From NCBI GenBank assembly GCA_003517845.1, contig DOZU01000232.1, positions 1 through 9,102 on the forward strand: DNA of 9,102 bases. Direction: 5' to 3'. Below the pieces are notes generated by a model, which was not told the origin of the DNA, ran no database searches, and was given only the letters and a program-made list of their open reading frames with translations. Source of the stretch: Clostridiales bacterium. GTDB taxonomy: Bacteria > Bacillota > Sulfobacillia > UBA995. How positions within the stretch are numbered: the stretch's first letter is position 1; each line of letters starts with the position of its first letter. A program made the translations under genes and the position numbers. Shown here piece by piece: positions 1-6,229 of the stretch.

Positions 1-52
1 GGGGGGGGGGGCCGCCCCCCGGGGGGGGGGGGGGGGCCCCCCCCCCCCCCCC
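1..52. repeat. G/C homopolymer blocks with perfect G16C16 palindrome; probable artefact
   Basis: The first 52 bases contain no A or T. Positions 1-20 are a G run, a short CCG and a C run. Positions 21-36 are sixteen G and 37-52 are sixteen C, making a perfect 32-bp inverted repeat. The block stops abruptly at 53, where normal mixed sequence begins. No coding sense can be made of it. The likeliest explanation is an assembly or sequencing artefact at a contig end; a real G-quadruplex or hairpin element is possible but not supported by anything else here. Confidence 0.7.
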
Positions 53-137
53 TGCCACGAAAAACGCCGCTCAGGGGGCACAGCATCAACCCCCGATCGA
101 TATACTCATCTCGCAACCACGAGGAGCCGCTGGATGA
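53..137 (+). other. Leader of the antiporter genes; possible 3' tail of an upstream gene
   Basis: This short stretch holds a clear ribosome binding site, GAGGAG at 121-126, seven bases before the ATG at 134. One reading frame (codons from 54) is open from the G/C block to a TGA at 135-137. That TGA would overlap the next start as ATGA, the usual arrangement between neighbouring mrp genes. The roughly 27 visible residues match no family I recognise, so a truncated mrpC-like gene ending here is inferred from context only. A TATACT at 101-106 has no convincing -35 partner. Confidence 0.25.
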
Positions 138-1612
138 TCGAGCATTCCCCTGTATTAGTCGTCATGGCGCCGTTCATTGGTGCGTATATCATCCCGCTGC
201 TGGGACTATGGCGAAAGCAGTACTGCTATCCGGTCGCGGCGGTGGCCGCGGGACTCTCGGCGCTGTTCTCCATAGTACTGGCGGGTTCGGTGCTGACCGG
301 GGGCACCATCAGGTATGCGGTGGGGGGCTGGGCACCCCCATGGGGCATTGAACTGGTAGTAGACCCGCTAAGCGCCTTCATGTGCCTGGTCATCTCGCTG
401 GTCAGTTTGCTGGTGGTGGCATATTCGCGAAACTACATCGAGAAGGAGTTGCCTGAGGGCAAGACGACTTCTTACTGCACGTTGATACTGCTGCTGGTCG
501 GCGGCTTGCTGGGAGTGGCGGTAACCGGCGACCTCTTCAATCTCTTCGTCATGACCGAGATTTTCTCGATGGCCGCATACGCCCTGGTGCCCATGGGCGG
601 CAGGAGAGGATCGTTCCTCGCCAGCTACCGCTACCTCATCTTGGCTTCCATCGGCACCAGTCTCATACTGCTCGCGACCGGCTACCTCTACATGGTCACC
701 GGCACCCTCAACATGGCGGACCTGGCAGCGAGGTTGCCGGCAGCGTATGCGTACCATCCCTGGGTTGTACTGGCCGCTCTCGCCTTCTTCCTCGTCGGCT
801 TCGGCATCAAATCCGCCCTTTTCCCCTTACACGCCTGGCTACCCGACGCATACTCCGTCGCGCCGGCGCCGGTCGTCGTCCTCTCCACCCTCGTAACGAA
901 AGTGGGAGCCTATTCCCTCATCCGGGTCCTGCTCACCGTCTTCGGGTTCGAACTGATCGCCGGGCCGATCCCCGTCGCATCGGCCCTGACCTGGATAGCG
1001 GCTGCAGCCATCTTGGCGGGCTCGCTGTCCGCCATAGCCCAGACCGACATCATCAAGATGCTAGCCTACTCCAGCGTCGCTCACATTGGCTATGTGATGC
1101 TGGGCGTCGGACTGGCCGGGCCACTGGGCCTCACCGGAGGCATACTCCACATCCTCAACCATACTTTGGCAAAGGCATGCCTCTTCCTGTGCGCGGGCGC
1201 GGTGATATACAGGGCCGGGATCCGGCGGATAGACGATTTCCGGGGTCTGGGCCGCACGATGCCTCTGACCGCGGCCGCATTCACCCTGGCAGCCGCCTCG
1301 ATAGCCGGGATTCCGCCGACCGCGGGCTTCATGAGCAAGCTGTACCTGGCCTTGGGAGCCCTGGAGACGGGAAGGTGGGTCTTCGTCGCCGTCATACTGG
1401 CCGGCGGCCTCCTGACGGCACTGGTCTATCTGCGCGTCATCACCTTGATGTTCTTCGGCGGGCGGGAGGGGACCCTGCGCCGGGATGAACCGCCCCTGGG
1501 CATGCTGGCGCCCATAGTCGTGTTGGCTCTGGCGTCCGCCATGCTTGGCATATTTGTCGGCCTGCCTCTATCACTGGTAGAGCCGGCAGTCAGGTTGCTG
1601 TTGGGTATGTAA
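134..1612 (+). CDS. mrpD: MrpD-like cation/proton antiporter subunit (proton-conducting membrane transporter)
   Basis: This is a 492-residue, very hydrophobic inner-membrane protein with about 14 transmembrane helices. It belongs to the superfamily shared by MrpA/MrpD and the NuoL/M/N subunits of complex I. The segment TGDLFNLFVMTEIFSMAAY (131-149) carries the helix-5 glutamate, E142. FGIKSALFPLHAWLPDAY (223-240) carries the helix-7 lysine K226 and H233. K256, K308, H317, K347 and K402 are the other charged or polar residues expected along the proton path. The phrase VTGTLNMADLA (188-198) closely resembles MrpD rather than NuoM or NuoN. The length is normal for MrpD. The start at 134 is fixed by GAGGAG seven bases upstream. 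Twelve of its 35 Ile codons are ATA, unlike the minus-strand operon. It probably acts in an Mrp complex exchanging Na+ (or K+) for H+, but the rest of that operon is outside the window. A subunit of a membrane-bound hydrogenase-like complex is an alternative. Confidence 0.85.
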   Translation: MIEHSPVLVVMAPFIGAYIIPLLGLWRKQYCYPVAAVAAGLSALFSIVLAGSVLTGGTIRYAVGGWAPPWGIELVVDPLSAFMCLVISLVSLLVVAYSRNYIEKELPEGKTTSYCTLILLLVGGLLGVAVTGDLFNLFVMTEIFSMAAYALVPMGGRRGSFLASYRYLILASIGTSLILLATGYLYMVTGTLNMADLAARLPAAYAYHPWVVLAALAFFLVGFGIKSALFPLHAWLPDAYSVAPAPVVVLSTLVTKVGAYSLIRVLLTVFGFELIAGPIPVASALTWIAAAAILAGSLSAIAQTDIIKMLAYSSVAHIGYVMLGVGLAGPLGLTGGILHILNHTLAKACLFLCAGAVIYRAGIRRIDDFRGLGRTMPLTAAAFTLAAASIAGIPPTAGFMSKLYLALGALETGRWVFVAVILAGGLLTALVYLRVITLMFFGGREGTLRRDEPPLGMLAPIVVLALASAMLGIFVGLPLSLVEPAVRLLLGM

Positions 1613-1670
1613 GTTGGCTGAGGCACCCGGTAAGCCGCGGCTTTGCGGTCGACGGCTGAAGGTTATGGTT

Positions 1671-1676
1671 GGGGGT
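1671..1676 (+). promoter_or_regulatory. Ribosome binding site deciding the second antiporter start
   Basis: GGGGGT, followed by AAGG, lies nine bases before the GTG at 1686. The alternative starts have poorer sites: TTG at 1614 has no purine-rich site before it, and ATG at 1665 has only GAAGG two bases away. This supports GTG 1686, which also gives the N-terminus (M)IHPTLGFF usual for this subfamily. Confidence 0.5.
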
Positions 1677-1685
1677 AAGGCTCAG

Positions 1686-3260
1686 GTGATTCATCCGACA
1701 CTCGGGTTCTTCGCTGGGGCGGCGCTGCTGCTATTCCTGAAGGGCGGGACAAGAAAGATCTTCCTCATATTGGTGCCCTTGGCCGCCCTGGCCGGCACGC
1801 TGTTCACGCGGGCCAATGTGGAATGGTTCTTCCCCTTCCCGGGGTTCAGTATCATCCCGTTCCAGGCCGATAGCCTGAGCCTCTTCGTGGAACGCATCTT
1901 CGTCCTGATTGCGCTCCTGATCATCCTCTACTCCCTGCACGTCGAACAGAGGGCATACCACATTGCGTCGTTCCTCTACATCGGCAGCTCGCTGGGCGTG
2001 ATCTTTGCGGGAGACTTCATCACCTTCTTCATCTTCTGGGAGATGCTGTCCATCACTCCCGCCATCCTCATATGGCTAAAGCGAGACGAGGGATCGTTGG
2101 GAGCCGGATTCAGGTATCTCCTGATGCACCTCGCCGGCGGCGGCATCATGCTGGTAGGCATATTGCTGCATTTCTCGGCCACGGGCTCAATGGCCATAGC
2201 AGGGTTGACCGGTCTGCCGTTTGCCCTCATCTTGACCGCTATCGGCTTCAAGGCCGCGTTCATACCCCTTCATACCTGGTTGCCGGATGCCTATCCTAAA
2301 GCGTCCTTCACCGCTAGCGTCCTCTTGTCGGTCTTCACCACCAAGGCGGCCGTATATGCTCTGGCAAGATCATTCCCGGGAGTGGAAGTGGTGGCCTACA
2401 TGGGGGGGGTCATGGGTCTATACGGGGTGACCCTGGCCTTACGCCAGAGCAATGCTCGCAAGCTGTTGTCATACCATATCATCAGCCAGGTCGGTTACAT
2501 GGTAGCCGGCATCGGCATCGGCACCCCGATGGGCATCGACGGCGGTCTGTCCCATGTCTGGAATCACATCCTGTACAAGGCATTGCTCTTCATGTGCATC
2601 GGGGCGGCGATCTATCGAACGGACAAGCACGACCTGGCCGAACTGGGAGGGCTGCTGAAGAAGATGCCCATAACCACGGCGGCGTGCATCATCGGCGCCC
2701 TCTCCATCTCCGGCGTGCCATTGTTCAACGGATTTGTGAGTAAGGCAATGATATACGAAGCAGCGCAAAACCACGCGGTGCTATACTGGATGCTCAAGCT
2801 CACAGCAGCGGGGACGTTTCTGTCCTTCTGCAAGTTCACGTATTTCGGGTTCTTGAGGAAGAAGGAGGTTCAAGTCAGGGAAGCTCCCCTGACGATGACC
2901 ATCCCCATGGTCATCGTCGCCTCCCTGTGTATCCTGGGAGGCGTTTACCCGGACTTGTTGACCGATATCCTCCCCTATCAGAGCGCTTTGCGCGTCTTCA
3001 CGCCGGCGAAGCTGTTGGACGCCATGCTGGTCCTGGGGGTGGCAGGCGCCGCCTTCATCGCCGGCATGAGACTGTTGGCGCCTCATGGGCGGGAGACTCG
3101 CGACTTTGACTGCCTCTATAGGAGAGCGGCCAGGGGCTTCCTGGGGCTATGGAGTAATCCTTCCGCGATGGCTGTCAGGAGCCTGGAATCGGCCTTGCTC
3201 CTGGTCGCCGTGATGTTGTCCTTCTTCCTCTTGTATGTAGCGATCAGCTTCTTGGCGTGA
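1686..3260 (+). CDS. Second MrpD/NuoM-like proton-conducting membrane subunit
   Basis: This is a 524-residue polytopic membrane protein, paralogous to the gene before it. Numbering is from the GTG start. FAGDFITFFIFWEMLSITPA (107-126) carries the helix-5 glutamate E119. IGFKAAFIPLHTWLPDAYPKA (186-206) carries helix-7 K189. K220, K259, H264, K298 and K353 are the remaining expected channel residues. After the 14-helix core it has a hydrophilic stretch (REtRDFDCLYRR, about 469-480) and one more C-terminal helix (about 501-523), as in NuoL/M-like subunits of Mrp-type clusters. The frame is open back to TTG 1614 (548 residues), but the ribosome site and family N-terminus favour GTG 1686, leaving a 73-base gap after the first gene. 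Tandem D-like subunits are common in Mrp-type operons in which MrpA is split, so this is inferred to be a second ion-translocating module of the same complex. The stop lies one base from the stop of the converging rnhB-yraN gene. Confidence 0.8.
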   Translation: MIHPTLGFFAGAALLLFLKGGTRKIFLILVPLAALAGTLFTRANVEWFFPFPGFSIIPFQADSLSLFVERIFVLIALLIILYSLHVEQRAYHIASFLYIGSSLGVIFAGDFITFFIFWEMLSITPAILIWLKRDEGSLGAGFRYLLMHLAGGGIMLVGILLHFSATGSMAIAGLTGLPFALILTAIGFKAAFIPLHTWLPDAYPKASFTASVLLSVFTTKAAVYALARSFPGVEVVAYMGGVMGLYGVTLALRQSNARKLLSYHIISQVGYMVAGIGIGTPMGIDGGLSHVWNHILYKALLFMCIGAAIYRTDKHDLAELGGLLKKMPITTAACIIGALSISGVPLFNGFVSKAMIYEAAQNHAVLYWMLKLTAAGTFLSFCKFTYFGFLRKKEVQVREAPLTMTIPMVIVASLCILGGVYPDLLTDILPYQSALRVFTPAKLLDAMLVLGVAGAAFIAGMRLLAPHGRETRDFDCLYRRAARGFLGLWSNPSAMAVRSLESALLLVAVMLSFFLLYVAISFLA

Positions 3261-3261
3261 G

Positions 3262-4392
3262 TCAGAACGCGGCGCGCAGGTGGCGATGGACCAGGAGCCG
3301 TCCGGAAACTCCTGGCGTGACCAGCACCACATCAAAACGCACGTCGAGGTCGGCCCACTTCGGGTGGCGCGCGAGGAAGATCTCGGCGGTGGACCGCAAC
3401 CGCCCTTGCTTGAAACGGTCAATGGAAGCCACCGCCGGCCCGAATGCTGCCGACCCCCAGTTCCGCACCTCGACGAATACCAGGCAGTTCCCGTCGCGAG
3501 CCACGAGGTCCACTTCCCCGCCCCGCGTGCGGAAAGACTCGCCCAGCAGCTCCCAGCCGGCAGCCTGCAGATGCCGGGCCGCCACTTCCTCCCCTTCGCG
3601 ACCTCGCCTCGAGCGGCTGCTTGGCCGCGGCGGCGGCCCGAGTCCGCTCAGGAAAGAAGGGCGATGGGCGGGACACGGCCCCAACTCCCGGATGGCCTCG
3701 AGGTGCGCCGGCGTGCCATAGCCCTTGTGGCGGGCGAAACCATACCCGGGATAGACCCCATCGAGTTCCACCATCAGGCGGTCCCGCGTGACCTTGGCCA
3801 AGATCGACGCGGCCGCTATGGAGATGGACCGCCGATCGCCCCCGGGCAGGGCGAGCTGTCGTGCATCCACCCCGGGCAACGCGAACCCATCAACGAGGAG
3901 GAAGTCCGGGGGCGGTTTCACCTCATCCAGCGCCCGCCGCATGGCCAGGAAGGTCGCCTGGACGATGCCCCGGGTCTCGATCTCCTCCACCGAGGCGGTC
4001 CCCACCCCGTGAGCCAGGCAATCCCGGATCAGGCGCTCATACAACTCCCAACGCCTTCGCTCCGGCACGCGCTTGGAGTCGTCCAGCCCGGGAAGCCGGT
4101 ACCGGCGGGCCAGCACGACCGCTGCGGCCACTACCGGACCGGCGAGCGGGCCGCGTCCTGCCTCGTCAACTCCCGCCGGCCATCGCGCCGCCGCCCTCCT
4201 GGCCGCCGCATCCGGCCGGCTGAGCCGCCGCAGCCGGACCAGCTCGACCAGTAGTTCTCTCCGCAGGCGTCCCCGCAACTCCTCGCCGCCTGACCGGCGC
4301 CGCGCACCCATGCGGCTCTGGACCCAACAGCGTTCAACCTCGGTGAGCCGCCCGAGCCAGGAGGCCAGTTGGTCGGGGACCGGTCTAGCCAT
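3262..4392 (-). CDS. rnhB: Ribonuclease HII fused to a YraN-family (UPF0102) nuclease-like domain
   Basis: This is one continuous 376-residue frame with two domains. Residues about 72-247 are RNase HII, which cuts RNA in RNA/DNA hybrids and removes single ribonucleotides from DNA. GVDEAGRGPLAGPV (74-87) supplies D76 and E77, LLVDG (165-169) supplies D168, and GD at 185-186 supplies the fourth carboxylate, before ISIAAASILAKVTRDRLM. The basic N-terminal ~70 residues match the extension of Bacillus-type RnhB. After the usual RNase HII ending (HRPSF, 243-247) and a Pro/Ser/Arg linker, residues about 262-376 form a full YraN domain: RRGREGEEVAARHL, then GEVD (292-295, with D295), FVEVR (306-310) and RFDVVLV. 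This is the PD-(D/E)XK-like pattern; EVR in place of EVK also occurs in E. coli YraN. The YraN role is not well defined. rnhB and yraN are usually separate neighbours. The ATG follows GGAG by six bases and overlaps the rbgA stop by 8 nt. It is the last gene of the operon, and I see no terminator after it. Confidence 0.92.
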   Translation of the reverse strand: MARPVPDQLASWLGRLTEVERCWVQSRMGARRRSGGEELRGRLRRELLVELVRLRRLSRPDAAARRAAARWPAGVDEAGRGPLAGPVVAAAVVLARRYRLPGLDDSKRVPERRRWELYERLIRDCLAHGVGTASVEEIETRGIVQATFLAMRRALDEVKPPPDFLLVDGFALPGVDARQLALPGGDRRSISIAAASILAKVTRDRLMVELDGVYPGYGFARHKGYGTPAHLEAIRELGPCPAHRPSFLSGLGPPPRPSSRSRRGREGEEVAARHLQAAGWELLGESFRTRGGEVDLVARDGNCLVFVEVRNWGSAAFGPAVASIDRFKQGRLRSTAEIFLARHPKWADLDVRFDVVLVTPGVSGRLLVHRHLRAAF

Positions 4393-5233
4393 CGCTTTCT
4401 CCGGCCTTGGGCGGCGACTCCAGCGTATATCGCCCCAGCCGCCCGTCGCGGAAATCCTTCACCACGGCAGCCGCCGCCCTCTCCCGGTCGACCTTCCCGC
4501 CCGCGGCCAGACAGCCCCGGGCCCGACCCACCAGCTCAAGGAGGTCGTGGGGGTCGGTGCCGCCCGCCAGTTGCCCTCCATAGACCGCCTGCAGCCCCTG
4601 CTGCCCTGACGGACGGGATATCAGCCATGCCAACAGCCATTCTGCCACTAACACCGGTTCGTAGGTGCCTTCCGGCACGATGCCCGCGGCGGCGAGTCTG
4701 TACCCGGTCTCGCCGGCCAGGGCCCGGGGTGGCAGCACGCCCGGGAGATCGAGCAGTTCGAGACCGGGAGCCAGGGTGATCCATTGCTTACCCCGGGTTA
4801 CCCCGGGCCGATCGCCGGTGGCAGCGCTCGCCCGACCCGCTAGCCGGTTGAGCAATGAGGACTTGCCGACGTTGGGCGTCCCGACCACCATCACCCGGAG
4901 GGATGCCGACGGCCGGCGGCCGCCGTCGAAGGTCCGCAGAGCACCGAGCAGCTTGGCGGGACTGGCGCGAGGCGTAGCACTGAACGCCAGGGCCCTCTCC
5001 CCCCGGGCGGCCAGCCAGGATACCCAGCGGCGAGTCATCCCCGGATCGGCGAGGTCCGCCTTGTTGAGGACCAGCAGCCGAGCCTTGCCTTCGAGCAGCC
5101 GACCCAGGCCCGGATCGCGGCTCGACCCCGGAATCCGCGCATCGAGCAGTTCGACCACCACGTCCACGACCGCCAGGTTCTCGCGGATCAACCGCTTCGC
5201 CCTGGCCATGATACCGGGATACCAGGTCGTCAC
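4385..5233 (-). CDS. rbgA: Ribosome biogenesis GTPase RbgA (YlqF), lacking the N-terminal catalytic His
   Basis: This 282-residue circularly permuted GTPase of the YlqF/YawG family is needed for late 50S assembly in Bacillus. The motifs occur in permuted order: G4 NKAD (57-60), G5 SAT (85-87), G1 GTPNVGKS (118-125), G2 around T146 (PGVTRGKQW), G3 DLPG (162-165). The C-terminal helical domain (about 175-270) is present, and the length is normal. The oddity is at the N-terminus. The family signature W-F/Y-P-G-H-M reads WYPGIM (4-9) here, so the histidine (His9 in B. subtilis, reported as essential for ribosome-stimulated GTP hydrolysis) is Ile8, codon ATC. The rest of the motif is intact and the flanking frame is good, so a frameshift is not the cause. 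The start is GTG, with GGGAGGTGA seven bases upstream. Position between lepB and rnhB is the classic one for rbgA. I found one ATA among its six Ile codons. Confidence 0.93.
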   Translation of the reverse strand: MTTWYPGIMARAKRLIRENLAVVDVVVELLDARIPGSSRDPGLGRLLEGKARLLVLNKADLADPGMTRRWVSWLAARGERALAFSATPRASPAKLLGALRTFDGGRRPSASLRVMVVGTPNVGKSSLLNRLAGRASAATGDRPGVTRGKQWITLAPGLELLDLPGVLPPRALAGETGYRLAAAGIVPEGTYEPVLVAEWLLAWLISRPSGQQGLQAVYGGQLAGGTDPHDLLELVGRARGCLAAGGKVDRERAAAAVVKDFRDGRLGRYTLESPPKAGESDG

Positions 5234-5240
5234 CGGGTCA

Positions 5241-5249
5241 TCACCTCCC
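5241..5249 (-). promoter_or_regulatory. Strong Shine-Dalgarno site of rbgA
   Basis: On the minus strand this reads GGGAGGTGA, almost the full complement of the 16S rRNA tail, seven bases before the GTG at 5233. The ATG created at the end of this site is out of frame and meets a stop after three codons, so GTG is the only sensible start. This matters because it fixes the N-terminus where the unusual Ile8 lies. Confidence 0.75.
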
Positions 5250-5263
5250 GGCGAGGGAACTCC

Positions 5264-5782
5264 TCAGCGGATGATCCCCAGGCGATGGAGGGGCCAGAAA
5301 CGCAGGAACGCTTCACCTTTCACGTTCTCCAGCGGCACGAAACCAAAGAAACGGCTGTCCTCACTATTGCGGCGGTTATCCCCCAGCACGAACAGCATTC
5401 CCAGCGGAATTTCGGTGAGGGGATAGTAAGCATTGTCGGCAAGGGTGGCGTGGGTCGCGTCGAGCGGCCGGCCGTCCACTTGGACCCGCCCGTCGACGAT
5501 CTCCAATGCCTCCCCGCCGACGGCCACCACCCGCTTGATGAAGTCGCGTTCGGGGTTCCGGGGATAGCGAAAGACGATGATGTCGCCCCGTTCCGGGGGC
5601 ACGAAGCGATAGGATAGCTTGTTGACGAACAGGCGCTCGGCGTCGGCCAGCGTCGGTTCCATCGACGTCCCGAAAACATAGAAGGACTCGACAAGGAAAT
5701 GCCTCGCCAGGAACGCCAACAAGACAGCGATGAGGATGGTCTCAACGAGTTCCCGCAGATGGCCCCTGGATTTCGCGTTCAA
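5264..5782 (-). CDS. lepB: Signal peptidase I (type I leader peptidase, S26 family)
   Basis: This 172-residue membrane-anchored serine/lysine protease removes signal peptides from exported proteins at the outer face of the membrane. One transmembrane helix spans about 12-28 (ETILIAVLLAFLARHFL region). The catalytic serine S40 lies in FGTSMEPTL (37-45). The catalytic lysine K83 is in DFIKRVVAVGGE (80-91). Box E is GDNRRNSEDSRFFGFV (134-149). The short length and single anchor are typical of Gram-positive enzymes rather than the longer E. coli LepB. The start is TTG, supported by GGAGGA eight bases upstream; no ATG or GTG lies in frame before the anchor. The gene sits 43 bases after rplS and 30 bases before rbgA, so it is likely cotranscribed with them. 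None of its nine Ile codons is ATA. Confidence 0.95.
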   Translation of the reverse strand: MNAKSRGHLRELVETILIAVLLAFLARHFLVESFYVFGTSMEPTLADAERLFVNKLSYRFVPPERGDIIVFRYPRNPERDFIKRVVAVGGEALEIVDGRVQVDGRPLDATHATLADNAYYPLTEIPLGMLFVLGDNRRNSEDSRFFGFVPLENVKGEAFLRFWPLHRLGIIR

Positions 5783-5790
5783 GCTCGTAG

Positions 5791-5796
5791 TCCTCC
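5791..5796 (-). promoter_or_regulatory. Shine-Dalgarno site supporting the TTG start of lepB
   Basis: GGAGGA on the minus strand, eight bases before the TTG at 5782. It lies in the 43-base rplS-lepB gap, which is otherwise a very GC-rich spacer without a T-tract terminator. Confidence 0.65.
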
Positions 5797-5825
5797 GTCC
5801 GCGCGCCGGGCGGCGCCGGGATGGC

Positions 5826-6167
5826 CTACTTCTTCTCCCGGATCCGCGTGCGCTTGCCGCGCATGCCGCGCAAGTAGTGCAGCTTGGCCCGGCGGACTAC
5901 TCCCCGGCGGACGACTTCCAAGCGCTCCACCCGGGGCGAATGCAAGGAGAAAACCCTTTCCACTCCCACCCCATAACTCACCCGGCGCACGGTGAAGGTT
6001 TCCCCAAGGCCTCCGCCGTTCCGGGCTATGACCACGCCCTCGTACGCTTGGATGCGTTCCCGGCCGCCTTCGACGACCTTCACTTGGACTCGCACCGTGT
6101 CCCCCGGGTGGAAGTCGGGCAAGTCCTTTCGGCGATACTCTTCTTCGAGCATGCGAATCTCGTTCAC
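5826..6167 (-). CDS. rplS: 50S ribosomal protein L19
   Basis: This 113-residue protein of the large subunit lies near the interface with the 30S subunit. The N-terminus (M)NEIRMLEEEYRRKDLPDF followed by PGDTVRVQVKV is the classic L19 opening. GRERIQAYEGVVIARNGGG and the basic C-terminus with AKLHYLRGMRGKRTRIREKK also match, and the length is normal. The frame is open 33 residues further upstream, but that stretch is out of register with the family and runs into trmD. The GTG at 6167 follows AGGTGG (6175-6180) by seven bases. The gene has its own promoter immediately upstream, so it probably leads a second transcription unit, rplS-lepB-rbgA-rnhB/yraN, besides read-through from trmD. Confidence 0.96.
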   Translation of the reverse strand: MNEIRMLEEEYRRKDLPDFHPGDTVRVQVKVVEGGRERIQAYEGVVIARNGGGLGETFTVRRVSYGVGVERVFSLHSPRVERLEVVRRGVVRRAKLHYLRGMRGKRTRIREKK

Positions 6168-6200
6168 TTCCGCTCCACCTCTTCCCCAGCACGCCGACCC

Positions 6201-6229
6201 ATTATAGCATGCCGCGATTTCCATCACAA
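6201..6229 (-). promoter_or_regulatory. Sigma-70 type promoter with extended -10 for rplS and downstream genes
   Basis: On the minus strand TTGTGA (6229-6224) is followed, after exactly 17 bases, by a perfect TATAAT (6206-6201). A TGC lies directly before the -10, giving an extended -10. The last three bases of the -35 box are the TGA stop of trmD. The predicted transcript would start near 6194-6195, giving a leader of about 27 bases that contains the rplS ribosome site. This AT-rich patch stands out in very GC-rich surroundings. The match is by eye; no expression evidence is available. Confidence 0.75.

Noticed and set aside
101..106. TATACT as a possible -10 box before the first antiporter gene
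   Set aside because: No recognisable -35 box lies 16-18 bases upstream, and the gene is probably internal to an operon.
1614..1685. 24-residue N-terminal extension of the second antiporter gene from TTG 1614
   Set aside because: There is no ribosome site before the TTG, and the added residues are basic and non-membrane. GTG 1686 gives the usual IHP-type start with a better site.
3291..3315. Inverted repeat CCAGGAG / CTCCTGG with an 11-base loop near the junction of the converging genes
   Set aside because: The stem is only 7 bp, lies inside the yraN coding part and has no T tract on either strand. Chance repeats of this size are common in GC-rich sequence.
3280..4254. Long open frames on the plus strand opposite rnhB-yraN
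   Set aside because: They are GC-rich shadows of a clearly recognised minus-strand gene, have compositions dominated by Pro, Arg, Gly and Ser, and match no family.
4785..4808. Short direct repeat of ACCCCGGG in rbgA
   Set aside because: It is explained by coding sequence around the conserved PGVTRGKQW segment; two copies only, with no other sign of a repeat element.
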